Origin: Panax quinquefolius
Taxonomy: Eukaryota; Streptophyta; Magnoliopsida; Apiales; Araliaceae
Length of the DNA stretch: 64,000 nucleotides
NCBI GenBank assembly: GCA_020205615.1
Contig: CM035170.1
Coordinates: 30,943,503-31,007,502 of the forward strand
Reading direction: 5' to 3'
Numbering within the stretch: the stretch's first letter is position 1; each line of letters starts with the position of its first letter. The notes beneath the pieces are model-generated. The model had not been told where the DNA came from, did not search any database, and saw only the letters and a program-made list of their open reading frames with translations. A program made the translations under genes and the position numbers. This document shows positions 1 through 12,132 of this stretch, piece by piece.

Positions 1-141
1 CGTTATACCCATATTTCAGCTAGAGTATTATTCTTTTGAGGTAAGAGATGTTATTTTCTTCGTAAATGATGTTATTTCGTTGAATATCATTATGCCAAAA
101 TATTGGTATGAATTTTATTATGAAATTTTTACCTTTTCATG

Positions 142-300
142 TCGAGGTTACTATTCACGTATACGGTACTATTCACATATACGGCACTATTCACGAATAC
201 GGTACTATTTACGAGTATTATTCACGAAGTATGATTTTTCTTGTGAAATTTCTACTTTTTCGTGTCGGGGTTACTATTCACGTATACGACACTATTCACA
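142..300 (+). repeat. Degenerate ~18-bp tandem array in LTR
   Basis: Tandem units of the type ACTATTCACGTATACGGC are seen, with variants ending GGT, GAC and AGC, interrupted near 210-270. The same array, with about four units, is at 15840-15905 and 26638-26705 in the two LTRs of the full-length A element, so it is a regular component of this LTR subfamily. Confidence 0.8.
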
Positions 301-537
301 GAAAAATGAAATTTTCTCTTCTTTGTCTAAGTTGTCTATTATGGTTACTATATTTGATTGTATCTATGTTTTGATCTTCATTCTTGAATTTTGCTCCACA
401 ATTGATTATTATAGAGTATTTTTGAACTTGGATAAACTGAAGTACGAATCCCTAATCTTTGTCCTTTTATCTCATTGGATTAGTTTCTTTAAAATATTTT
501 TTCATCATCCTCAGTTCCAAATGATGATATAACTGAA

Positions 538-1031
538 TATCTTTGACCTGTAGTGCAAAGATGAATGATTTCCTGTGAATATCTTTGGCCCGTAGTGCAA
601 GGATGGACAGGTGTTGAGATGAACATGACCAACTGATGATACAAATGAATATCTTTGACCTGTAGTGCAAAGATGAATATTTAATTTAAGATGTATATTG
701 ATTGATGTCACAGAGATAAATCCATGTTTTGATCATATGATTTTTATTATCATATATAACATTTTTATAATCTTGGTGATGAAATTTCTCTTTCACTTGA
801 GTGTAAAGGTGGGTAGATTATTGGTATGATCGTGACTATGAGTTCTCTTTGGCCAATAGTGCAAAATTGAATTATTGACTGATATGATCATGACCATTGA
901 ATTTATAATTGAATATCTTTAGCTTAAGTGCAAAGGTGAATTGATCAACATGGTTAGAATTATTGTTTATATAAATTCTAAAATGATTATATATTTCTTT
1001 GAGTTATTAATATCTTTGGTCATAGTGCAAA
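538..1031 (+). repeat. Cluster of short inverted-repeat (hairpin) units
   Basis: About six diverged copies of one unit lie here. In the best copy ATCTTTG (539-545) and CAAAGAT (556-562) form a perfect 7-bp stem around a 10-base loop containing CGTAGTG or CTGTAGTG. Further copies start near 581, 649, 850, 918 and 1011. The same units recur in every A and B LTR of the window. Confidence 0.75.
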
Positions 1032-1904
1032 TGTGAGATCCCAAAATTTATGAAATGAAAGTATTCAATTTTTTTATAATTATTCTATTTAGTAAATGGT
1101 TAAATTGATAAAAGGTTAAAGTTAAGGGTGATATGTGAAAATTTTTCAAAGTAAACAAGTTGTCATAAAATAATCGGTGATAAAAGTACAGTAATACGCG
1201 TGGTTGCATAGTAGCACACGGTATTGATTATTGATGCTTACGTGAGAAGTCACTCAGTTATACTCAATTATTGCTACAGTAATTGCTGCATCATATCTCT
1301 CATATTATTGATTCAATTATTGTCACAGTATCATCTGCATAATATTTTATATTAATAAATCAATAATTGAGACGACAAAGTTATTAATATTATTATTTGC
1401 AATATTGACAATGTCTAGAAGTTCTGTCAAGGAGAGGTTAGGTAATCTAATTGTGCGCCAATAGGGAGAAATCCTTATCAGAAAGTCCCCTCTTTCCTGA
1501 GAATGATCTGGTTGTTAATATTGTGAGTTATAATATTAATGATGAATGTTATTACAAATCGAATTTGAGTTTGGAGTTGAATTTGGAGACGCGGACGTGA
1601 TATTTGAGTTCGGAACAATGAAATTAGTAAAAATAGACTATAAACACAAAATTTACCAGGGTCGACTTTTTTGTCAAAAAGTCAACAGTTGTCTTTTTCG
1701 GGAAAAATAAAACTTTGATTTTTCAAAAATAAAATTGTTGATAAAAATAGTTCCATTGTATTGGGATTATTAGTGTTAGTGGAAATCGATATTTATTTCG
1801 ATAATAATTGATGTCTGGAGGTTATATTGACCAATCAGGTAATTAATCGGATAAATGAGCAATTAATTGCTATTAATTCACATGCTTATAACTATTGGTT
1901 AACA

Positions 1905-2140
1905 TGTGCATACTATTGATTCACATGTATGTACTATTAGGGGAGGTGGTGCAAGATTGATAATACTTGCATGACTAAATTAAAAATGGAGGTATAGATG
2001 AAGGTACTATATATACTGTAATTATTATTTTCACATGTATAGAACTATTGATTCACATGAATGTACTATTGATTCACATGATATACTATTAGGGGAGGTG
2101 GTGAAAGTTTGATAATACTTGCAGGACTAAATTAAAAATA
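1905..2140 (+). repeat. Direct duplication of ~110-130 bp in U3
   Basis: Two diverged direct copies share the segments 'tattgattcacatg', 'tactattaggggaggtggtg' and 'gataatacttgca.gactaaattaaaaat'. They lie just upstream of the TATA box of this LTR, and I did not see them in the other B copies. Confidence 0.7.
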
Positions 2141-2213
2141 AAGGAAAAGATGAAAGTATTATACTGTAATATTTCGAGCCCCAAAATGTGCAATTATCGA
2201 AACTATATTTTCC

Positions 2214-2220
2214 TATAAAT
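2214..2220 (+). promoter_or_regulatory. LTR TATA box
   Basis: TCCTATAAATAGAAGCTC lies at the position where all other A and B LTRs have the same motif. It is followed by the usual GA-rich 5' leader (AGAGAGAA). It is the likely core promoter of the element. Confidence 0.6.
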
Positions 2221-2517
2221 AGAAGCTCATTCTTCTTTCATTCTCACCAATTCACTAAGACTCACAAGAGCAATTATAAAGAGAGAAGCTATAGAGAGAA
2301 AAGCTATAGAGAGAAAGAAGAAGATAAGTCTGTTACTTCACTATTCCAGTATCCAGTCTTCTTCTAAAGTAAGGGGTATTATTTATTTCATATTCTGAAG
2401 AGATATTATTTTTCGTATTCATATGAATATTATTTTCGTTTAATATTCATAAGGAATATTATTTTCGTTCAATATTCGTAAGGGATGTTATTTATTTCTT
2501 ATTCGTAAGGGTTGTTA

Positions 2518-2780
2518 TTTCTTACTATTCATGAGTTACTATTTACGAGTTACTATTCACCCAGTTACTATTCACTCGAATATTATTCACTCGGGTATTC
2601 GGGGCACTTTTCGTGCCGTAGTACTATTCACGAGTTACTACTCACGGGTTACTATTCACCCAGTTATTATTCACTCGAATATTATTCACACGGGTATTTG
2701 GGGCACTTTTCATGCCGGGGTACTATTCACGAGATACTATTCCCGATGTACTATTCACAGGGTACTATTCACCCAAAAGA
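2518..2780 (+). repeat. 14-bp tandem array TTACTATTCACGAG
   Basis: Around fifteen diverged units of TTACTATTCAC(GAG/CCAG/TCG) are arranged in two blocks. The blocks are separated by a repeated segment 'GGGGCACTTTTC.TGCCG', so the array seems to have been duplicated with part of its flank. Open frames here encode repeats such as TIHELL and YYS and are artefacts. Confidence 0.8.
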
Positions 2781-3027
2781 AATATTTCTTTTCTGTCCAA
2801 ATTATTTTTGATACATGAATATTATTCTTGAATTTTACTCCACAAAGCAGTATCATGTTGACAATTTGGATATTTAATATTTGTCCAAACATTTTAATAT
2901 TTATCCTTGATTTCGTTTGATTAATGCTTATATCATTGTCATCATCCTCATGCTTATATTGTGATGAAAGTTATCTTTGGCTTACGTTACGCATGTATTT
3001 AACCGTTGGTTATTGGTTTTACAGTTG

Positions 3028-3420
3028 TATGTCTTTGGCCCGTAGTGCAAAGAATAACAGTTGATTGATATCTTTGGTCGTAGTGCAAAGATGAACTGTT
3101 GATTGATAGCTTTGGTCTGTAGTGCAAAGATGGACATGTGTATGACGTGATCATGACCAATGGCGATACTAACGAATATCCTTGGCCGTAGTGCATGGAT
3201 AATTTGATGATGTGATTGGCAGAATCATGACCATTAGTTAACAGTTGAATGTCTTTGGCCGTAAGGCACTGACAGACAATTGATTGGTATGATCATGACC
3301 ATTAGTTTTATAGTTGAATATCTTTGGCCCGTTGTGTAAAGATAAACAATGATTGGTATGATCATTGTTATTACATTTGAATATCTTTAGCCTTTGGGGT
3401 AAGGATATTGAGTGAACGTT
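3028..3420 (+). repeat. Cluster of hairpin units in LTR leader
   Basis: About seven units of 'TCTTTGGCCCGTAGTGCAAAG' type are present, separated by 'GATCATGACCA' linkers. One unit has ATCCTTG (3178-3184) facing CATGGAT (3194-3200), where a T-A pair of the standard stem is replaced by C-G. It lies about 0.8-1.2 kb downstream of the TATA box, so it would be in the RNA leader. Confidence 0.7.
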
Positions 3421-4005
3421 CTATTAAGCCTTTGTGGCAAGGAGAAAATATTGATTCACATTATTATAAACATGAATTGTGAATTTAACTAAAATCTTTG
3501 GTGGTTCAGGTGAAGACAGGTGTTGAAAGTTCTCTTTATCTTGGGTATAATAAAGAACTGTTAATGGGTATTATAGGGATAAAATTGATGATAAACTTTT
3601 AAATCATAGAAGATAGTAGATATCATGCTTTACTTGACTCTTCTAATAGATTGTTTGTTCCGCTGCAGTTAAACTTGTTGTCTACTGTATTCTATCAGTT
3701 TAACACTGTTGAAGGCTAACGATAATTTATTCTGCATTATCTTAGTCATAATATTTCTTACTGGGCTAGTTGAGCTCACCCTTTTCTTTCATTGTTCTCT
3801 TCAGGAAATGAGAATATAGCTGGGATGAGTCGGGGAATGGAGTGATGGTCCACGATAAGTGGCTTTAGTAGTCCTCACTATTCTATGAAATTGTGTGATA
3901 ATAATTGTAATGAGGACTCCATTGAGTATTGATTTTGTCTATAAGACAATATTTGTGTTAAAACTCACATCTTATGTTTTGTCGTATTTTACACGACAGT
4001 TGTAT

Positions 4006-6628
4006 TGTAATGACCCCAAAATTCATACAATTTAATTCTCAACTTTGGTCGTTAATAACCCATCTACCTTCTGATTTTACATCATTATTCGATGTTAAAC
4101 TTTATAAAATGTGGAATAATTTAAACTTTTATGTCTTCTTACTTTAATTCCTTGAATCAAAACCTTTATCAACTGCATGTCTTTGAATCAATCTTATTTT
4201 ATGATTCACTTTATCATATAGAATTTTACATTTCAATCCGATAACCTTTAAATATTAGATAACTCTAACTCTAGCTTTACAACTCAATATAAAACTATAC
4301 ATCATAAAATATTTAATACATCTCATGAGTCTTAATCACGGTTTAAGGAAATAACAACTTTAGCTAAATTATACATCTTCATATATTAATTTTGATCCAC
4401 TTCATTCAAGTAGCACATAGTGTTATCTTCAATCCTTAACCTGCAAAAATGGTTATTTGCAAGGTTGAGCTCGATAACCCAGCAAAATCTAAAATTTTCA
4501 TGCAACACGTAACATATAATAACATGCTCAACATATATCTCTTAAACATTGGACTATCATACATACATGCTACAGTTCATATAACAAGTATAAAGATTGA
4601 GTTCCTTAATCAACATGCTTTACTCAATCAATGTAGTCATAAGTTGACTTTAACGTTTCATGCTTTCAACATAAATATAACACATCATGTTATTTGCAAT
4701 AAAGATTTAAAATAGTTAATCACCAAGTTCACATAGCATAATAGGAACTGAAAGACTTGCCTGGTTCGTAGATAACCAATTACCAAAAAATAGCTTAAAT
4801 GCATTACGTACATCTTACAATAGTTCAAAGGTTCATATTCACATGCATTAGTTACACATATAATGAAACTACAATGACTCTTAGTTTTAATTTTTTTTTT
4901 ATAACTTACGTCTCTTTGAAACTTAACACATAACTTCAGGTGTTTACTCTTCTTCGTATGACACCTACTATTACGTAATCCCATATTGTGTTTCTTTATA
5001 CTTCTTTCGTAACTGACACTTAACGTTCAGCAAAGTTGTCATAGACTCCATTATCTCATATTGGATGTGTTACACTTGTTAACAACAACTAAGTTATATA
5101 ACCTCCCTCGTTACGCTTCCCTTAGAATTGACAGTTAGGTCTTCTAACGCGTATTTACATCCTTTAAACATATATTAGATTAACTAATCAAGTTACCATT
5201 CAAATCGTTCTTTCAACTTATATCTCACTATAAACCAACATAAACCTTATCATTTATTTCTTACTTTTGAAAACATCACATTTAGTTCCATTGCATAACT
5301 TAATTAAGCAATCACTTAAAATCTTTACACTTTGCATTACAACACCTTACAATATGTTATCAGAAGTTTTATTATGTCTCGACATCATTAACATGCTTGC
5401 TTAGCTAACATAAGTCCATTACATATGACTTCAAATAGGCGAAAAGTCATTTGCTCAAGCTCGTAGGCACCTGCCAAGCACAAGGCTTACCCCCAAGGCC
5501 TAATCAATTGACAAGATAATGCCAAGGCCGCTTATGCTCAATGTGTAATGCCAGCAGCCTACACCACGACAGATTTAAACCGCAGAGAAGAACTCATTTA
5601 CTTTCAGAGTCACCCATCTCAACCCAATTCCTACAGAAATCATGAAACCTAGCAACTAAAACTTTGTAATAGCATAGTTACACATGTCATACAGCATTTT
5701 AACTACATAAACATCACATTTACACAAATTTGAGGAATCAAAAACCCCCAATTTCCAAATTTCTTCATTTTTACATATTTAGCGAAATCGATCGGCACGA
5801 ATTCGTTTCTTAATCAATTGACACGATTCCAACTACGCCGCTTTCGTTTCTTAATATACTAACATGATCCAACATCAATTTTTAGATTCTCATACATATT
5901 AAACATGAAATTTTGTACTTTATTAAGCCATTTTTCATGTATAAACACTGTTATTTACTTTTCTCCCTACAAACCCAAATTTCATGTATTTAATCATCAA
6001 ATAACACTCACATAAGTTGATTAATAGATTATAAACCACATACATACATACATACATGTATAAATCCCATATGATAAGCAATTTACAAAAGATAATCATA
6101 GAAACTCAAAACATAGTATTAGAAATAAAATATACCTTCAACCCTAGTTGTATGCTAGCAAGAGATGGCGACTCTCTCTCAAAACCACTATGATTCCTCT
6201 TTCTCTAAAATCTCTGTGTTTCTTCTTCTCTCCAAACCCTCTTTGTACTTGGCTTAAAAATAAGAGACGCTTAGAAATAAACTGATGACTCCCCACGTTC
6301 ATCAGTTATGTTAGGCCAAAAGCCATAAGGCTGTGTTTGGCTACATAAAATTCCCTCATACTAGATTATTTTAATAACATTATATTATACAGTTACTTTT
6401 GTCACACTTGATTTTAGTTCATTTAAATGACTTTAGCTTAATTAATTTAAATAACTTATAATGGTAATTATAATAATTATAATTTTTATTATAATTATAC
6501 TTATAATTAATAAATAATTACATATGTCTAATTTAATTAATAAATTAGAAACATCACTTTATTTAATTAATTTATTTTCTTTAATATTAAAAGCTTAAAC
6601 ATAGTCTGAAAATAGTCTTAATACAACA
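4006..6628 (-). repeat. LTR-like block C (copy 1), minus orientation
   Basis: The left edge TGTAATGACCCC corresponds, on the minus strand, to an LTR 3' end (GGGGTCATTACA), comparable to the GGGGCGTCACA end of the A/B LTRs. The block matches 50078-52394 in opposite orientation. Clear shared segments are 4010-4180 versus 52220-52390, and the CT-rich leader at 6165-6235 versus 50095-50180. It has no coding sequence. It may be a solo LTR inserted in the B-type LTR to its left. The right boundary is a guess from where LTR-like signals of the next block start. Confidence 0.5.
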
Positions 6629-9600
6629 TAATAGACTTAAACATAAAAGGACAAGCTAGTTGGTAGCCTTGCCCTTGCCCTTGTCTTTCCCAGAGACACC
6701 TCCCTATTCCACCTTAACTGATAGGTTTTAAATAAGCAAGAATGAGCACAAATTGCCCAGTAAGTAATATACAACAAGGGTAAGGAGTTTTATAACACAA
6801 GTTTGAAATATCAAAGTATTATCTCTAAGATAGTTCAAAGTTTCAGAATAATATCATGAATAATGAATATCAACAATTCTTGGAATAAGAACAATAATTC
6901 AATATAATTCGACAGGTGTATATGAATTCAAAGACTATCAAGGTATTTGACTGGATAACAATTTATACTGAGCAGTCACTAAGGACTATTGAACATCTAC
7001 TAGAATTACCAATATTAAACTGATAACCCAAAAGAATCAAGTACTATAGATGATCAGTCTAAACTACTTTAAGTTATGCATAACTCCACAGTAATAATAT
7101 ACTCATGTGTCGGGGTTTCCAACAACATACATTCCCCTTACCTTAAGAGTTGTCCAACTCAGTTTTCAAGATTTCTGCACCAATCAATTGGTTTGGACAG
7201 TTTTATAAACATGTATATAATCTAGCCGAATCAAATGGCATAGATACTTTAACAATATTCAAGAAAAATACCAAGTTCACATGAATAATAGTTTTTTTCA
7301 AGAGTTTAACAAACTAGCTCAATTGATCGAATAAGTAGGATACTTTGCATTTAATGAGATAAGCTTACGATATTCGTTGAATAAAGTAACGCAAGAGTTA
7401 GAATACTTGCACAATGTAAAGTAGGGTTCAGATACTTGCCTTAAGCGTAGTTTATCCACATTAAGAAATCAACACTTTCGAATCCTATTTATAGCGTATT
7501 ATATGTTCACGATGTTCATTAGCTAACACAGTCTTTAACCAAGTTTGACATTATTCAAGTATGCACATATGGTACAAAATCAGTTTATACGTCATCACAA
7601 GTTCAACCCACGTATCATTGTTTTGATATTATGCAAACATTCTTTTGGACTTATCATTCGAAAGTCAAGATTAACCTTTATTTCCATCTCATAGCCTACC
7701 TCTTAACACATTACATAGCATATTGGTCATATATTATAAGTTAAAGTAATCATATAGGCATGCTTCAAACATCGCCAAAAATGAAGCCATTTACGATTTA
7801 CGCAGACGCACAAGCAACTGCTACCTGTCTGAAGCTTAGGGATCAAGACAATCAAGGCTTATCCTCGGCTGAACTGTAATCGAGCTCTTCGCTTCCTAAA
7901 TTCAGTCCCACTTTAACATACCATTACACTTATAGTTTAACATACATGCATGTTAGAAGCTTTCACATACCACATTACCATTCGTGTGCTCATCTTTACA
8001 AGTTCTTAACTTATGACTTTCTATGGAATTTTAAAGCTTAACACGTCATACAACCACCAAGTCTATCATGCTTTCTCTCTAAACATACAAGATAGTTATA
8101 AAACTCATATTAGGCATGCTTGTGAGTATTTATAACACATATGTGAAATTAGCACCGCTTTGGTTGAAAATATGCTTCGTTTATGCCTTTCTTAAAATGT
8201 GATACACAAGCATGATATATCTATGGTTATACTACATGAGTGAGTCTAAGAGGGTCATCAAACATGAACACAAATGTCAGATTCTAATCCTCAAGGTATT
8301 TTGACAATATTCACATTCAAAGTTTACTAGTAAGTTCAACATGTTCATGCTTCCTTGCTAATCACATAAACACAAGCTAAAGGTTTATTCATGCATTTCT
8401 AAGTCATACTAACATGCTTGCAAAGTCAGACTATACACTATATAGAATCATGCATGTTAGCTCACTAGGCTAAGCCTTTTTTTAAAACATCTATAACACA
8501 AAGCCTAATAAGGTGGTTATGAACAAAGGGACTATGTACACTCTAGCATGCTCATTTATGTGTAAAATCAGTCATGTATAGATTACTAGGCTCACAATTT
8601 GCAGAACATGATCTCTAACATAGTTTGTTTTCAAAGCTTAAAGTCCAAATCTCCATCTAAACCATATGCTTTTGTTAATCATGCAAATCTATTAAAGCAT
8701 GCCCAACTTAGATTAATATACTTATACATACACATTACACATGCTTTTATGCTAGTTTAAGCCATAATGGTTGATCAACACATAGCAGATTTTAAAACGA
8801 AGCTCAACCGAACTCAGAGGAGCCGGCAGAGTTAAAATGCTACAAGCTACTCTCGATGTTAATACTGGTGTAGCTGTACCCACGTCTGGTTCGAGCCAGG
8901 AACAGTTGGCGTCGACATAAATTTAGCTCAAACACAGAAATTACTCATGAATTCGTTCCTAAACACTCATGTATCAATTGCAACATGCTTAAATGGTCAT
9001 ATAACAACTATATGGACATTACCCAACCTCATTAACATCCAATTCCATGAATTCAAGAATTTGAAATTTAAGACTCAAGAACTCTGTTTAACAGAAACCG
9101 AAAATAGAAAATAAGGAATGGAATTATACCTCTGAATTGTGAAAGGAACTTGCTCCTAATGAACTCTCAAGCTCTTAGAACACTTATATGCTCTCAACCT
9201 CTACTTAGAAATTCTCAGACAACTCCAAGCAACACCACTGAGATTTTAGTCTGCTATTTAATGAAGAAGTTTTGGACTGGGCATTTGTGTTACACAAGAT
9301 TTGAGTCCATGGTGTAATGGAATGGAACAAAGGTTCTTAAGGAGTTGTTTACCAACCCCATGCCGGCCACCTTCCTAGCCATGAACACCTAGGATTAGCA
9401 GCTTGAAAGATACGTAAAGAGAGTTTAGGTCACTATTCATTGTACTTGGTGACACTTATTTTGGGACAAAATGGAAACTTTCAGCAACAAGCTTAACATC
9501 AATCCCATTTAGTTACTTTGTTATCCAAAAATGGTTTTAATGCCCAAGTGTCACCATATTAGGAGAAATTAGGGTTATTTATATACTCACATCATATAGT

Positions 9601-10502
9601 CCATGTACATTAAATACACGCATAAAATAATGCAATCAGGTATTATTGTCCAGGTAGTTCCATAATTATCTCTACTACTCATATAACCACATTATAACCT
9701 TATTATAATAATAACTTACTTATTTATGTCAAATAAATAAGTTATTCCCTTCCTTGATTAATTACCACTAATATAAATTAATCCATTTCTTATTGATGAA
9801 ATTATGAATTTTTATAACCATTAATTATCGATAAAATTCTTATTATATTTATAGATATATTGCAAATAATAATAATCATATATTATTAATTAATTACCAA
9901 GTAATCAATATTCTACCACAATTAATTAATATTAATTAATGGTTTAACAATTCCGTTGTCGGACATAACATACTTTATTTCATGGTTTATCAATGTCACA
10001 CATATCACATAATCGTTGCATTCAATTTATAAAATAGAAAAATTAGTCTTCTCAATCGACCATCAGTGCAATTTGCTTGATTTATCTTCTTCATTGACTA
10101 AGTAGCGACGCCTGCATTCTCGACAGCGATGCCAAGATTGGGTTAGCTTCAGCCCGTGCCAATTTTCATCGCTAAACTCGTTTTATACGACATGAATTGA
10201 TGTCCACAAAAGTGTTACTACAAGTCTACGAGCATATTCATTAACTACATGAAATTACATGATCAACCCGATTAATCTTCCTAATTCCCGTTTTAACTCG
10301 CTTAATGGATTTACTCGTTTCACAATATGCCACACAAGGCATTTCACAATTCTCATTGTCAATTCACACATCTTAATATGCATTGATCTAATACGAATCA
10401 ATTGATTTAACCGACTCACAAAACAATAACACTTATATTCACATAAATATTATTTCCATTAATATATTCATTTAATAATACGTAGAAATTCTCGGGTATT
10501 AA
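6629..10502 (-). repeat. LTR-like block E, minus orientation
   Basis: On the minus strand the right edge reads TAATACCCGAGAATTTC, resembling the starts of LTR G (TGTAACGACCGAGAAATTC) and LTR F (TGTAATAACCCGAG). About 1.25 kb further in there is a promoter-like region and a GA-rich leader (9120-9260). Near 6740-6770 the minus strand reads ACTGGGCAATTTGTGCTCA, the equivalent of the GGGCTAGTTGAGCTCACC block near the 3' end of A/B LTRs. I infer a gypsy-type LTR of nearly 4 kb. The lower-coordinate edge and target duplication were not resolved, and no coding region was found. Confidence 0.4.
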
Positions 10503-10967
10503 AAATGAAGTCCTTAAGAAGAAGTAAATCAGAGAATACGACAATGGTACATGAATCCTTAAAGAAAGAAAAAGGTAGAGTTATGAGAAATAAAGAATTC
10601 TGGATAATGAAATTAATAAGGAATAGTCACGTGAAAATTAAAAATGTGAAAGAATGAAAAAGTAAGTCCGAGAACTATAGGACTTTTAGAAGAGTATGAA
10701 TATAATGGTTTAGAAATATCCTTAGGAAAAGGACATTGAGACTAAGTAATACTCGTAGCATAATCGAGTGTAAATAACAATTATGAATTGGAATCAATAA
10801 GAATTGATTAAAGAAAGAAAGGAGATCAGTGATATTAAACCTAAGAAAATGGTAAGTTGAAATAATTCAACGATGAGATTATGAGAAATTATAAGATCTA
10901 AACCGATCGTGAATGATTTAGTATTGTTATTTTGGGGACGGAATCCTTGTAACGAGAAAAAATGTAA
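10503..10967 (+). other. 3' tail of an unidentified gypsy internal region
   Basis: The last part reads TTTTGGGGACGGAATCC, followed by an A/G-rich tract directly before an LTR start at 10968. This matches the usual end of chromovirus pol (GGGGACGAA..) plus polypurine tract. No open frame is left and the rest of the 465 bases is not recognisable. Confidence 0.35.
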
Positions 10968-11553
10968 TAACCCGAGTTTTCACAAAATATTAAAATAAGA
11001 ATTAAATAAATAAAAATCTTACTAAATGATGTATTGTGTGATATATTGCATACATGAGTAAGAACTATACAATATATGATGTTTATGCTTAATAAATATA
11101 TTAGTAGTATATATTTATTACTTGTAAATGAATTGTAGGAACAATTTATTAAAGGAAATGAGATGAGTAAATTAAATTAAAATAATTTATAATATTAAAT
11201 TATTTTAATATGGTAATTAAAGGCTTTAAAAATACTTATTGTATAACCATTATTTTATTAAAGAATTCATATATTACATTATTGAGTATAATGTATGCAT
11301 GTTTTAATGTAGTGAATATAGTATTATATTTATTACAAATAAATTGTTGAAAATAATTTATAGAAGGGAAAAATGATAAGTTTAAGTATACCAAAATTAT
11401 GGTATACTTTAAGTGAAGAATATTATAATAAATTATATCATTGAATTATTTTAATAAAGAGATAATATTATTTTAATTATAATATTACATTAAATGTATG
11501 GTTTTGTATGAGGTAATGTGTATGTTATGTAGTATGGCAAATATATTAAGTTA
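10968..11553 (+). repeat. LTR F, 5' part only
   Basis: It starts TGTAATAACCCGAG, a common gypsy LTR start, directly after a polypurine-like tract. It then continues as very AT-rich sequence until the Sirevirus-like LTR begins at 11554, which presumably interrupted it. Nothing else is recognisable in it. Confidence 0.45.
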
Positions 11554-11945
11554 TGTTAGTTCCGAGTAGGCACACAATAGATCTAGAAGGGGGGTTGAAT
11601 AGATTCTTTTAATTTTCAAATACTTTTCTCATTTATTTTGTATTGCTAATGAATTAGCATATGACAAACATAAGAATCTTTTTAGCACAGTGGAATAAGT
11701 AAAAGATCCCCTTCATTGATTTAATCATGAACATACATACATTGTTCGTAGAGTTAGTTTAGTTGTAAGTAGTTAACACATACATAACAGTTATAGCAGT
11801 TAGGTACATAATGTAAATGACATAAAGTAAATGACATAAGGGATTTTAAGTGGTTCAGAGACTCAAACTCTTAATCCACTCTTCTGTTTTAACTCGCAGG
11901 ATTTCCATTAAGGAAGGGTAGCACCCTGAATCACTAAGATTCCTT

Positions 11946-12049
11946 CAAGGCCAGCAGCCTTGGAACTTCAGTTCACTAAGAACTCTTTAAGGCCAGCAGC
12001 CTTAGAACTTCTCTAGTTCCCTAGGAACTCTTCAAGCCCGGCAGGCTTG
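11946..12049. repeat. Three ~43-bp repeats with covarying hairpins
   Basis: The three units each contain a perfect 6-bp stem with a 5-base loop: CAAGGC/GCCTTG (11946-11962), TAAGGC/GCCTTA (11988-12004) and CAAGCC/GGCTTG (12033-12049). Two stem positions differ between units and in both cases the partner base has changed too. A further perfect stem AGTTCC/GGAACT lies at 12015-12029. Confidence 0.85.
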
Positions 12050-12097
12050 GAACTTCATTTAGTCCCTCCGGACAAGGACCCCTCAGGCCCTGGCTTC

Positions 12098-12129
<32 letters not shown>

Positions 12130-12132
12130 GCC
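12098..12132 (+). repeat. TTG/GTG microsatellite
   Basis: Consecutive TTG triplets change into GTG triplets inside the Sirevirus-like LTR. Confidence 0.9.

Larger units (their letters stand above)
1..1031 (+). repeat. A-type gypsy LTR fragment
   Basis: This is the downstream part of an LTR of the same subfamily as the element at 14291-27616. It shares the segment around 'gaggtaagagatgttatttt', the array built on ACTATTCACGTATACGGC (about 150-300) and the repeated 'TTTGG..CGTAGTGCAAAGATGA' hairpin units. It runs in from outside the window and stops where a B-type LTR begins at 1032. No coding sequence is present. Open frames through the array are repeat artefacts. Confidence 0.75.
1032..4005 (+). 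repeat. B-type gypsy LTR, 3' end missing
   Basis: The block starts with TGTGAGATCCC, matching the TGTAAGACCCC start of the other LTRs. It carries a TATA box at 2214-2220 and follows the common LTR plan: the TTACTATTCAC array, hairpin units, and a 'GGGCTAGTTGAGCTCACC' block near 3765. The last 100 or so bases, ending in GGGGCGTCACA in complete copies, are missing because another repeat starts at 4006. No internal region is attached, so it is a truncated or solo LTR. It is more diverged from the B LTRs at 28-61 kb than those are from each other. Confidence 0.75.

Noticed and set aside
2512..2818. Two overlapping open frames of 95-99 codons with repeated TIHELL and YYS
   Set aside because: They come only from the 14-bp tandem array of an LTR. 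Units vary in all codon positions and the same pattern appears in several frames.
4449..4984. Open frames of 88 and 99 codons in block C
   Set aside because: No domain, no similarity to known plant proteins that I can recognise, and located in LTR-like non-coding sequence.
10503..11553. 3' part of a host gene
   Set aside because: No open frame or exon pattern. GGGGACGGAA followed by a purine tract and TGTAATAACCCGAG fits a gypsy 3' end.
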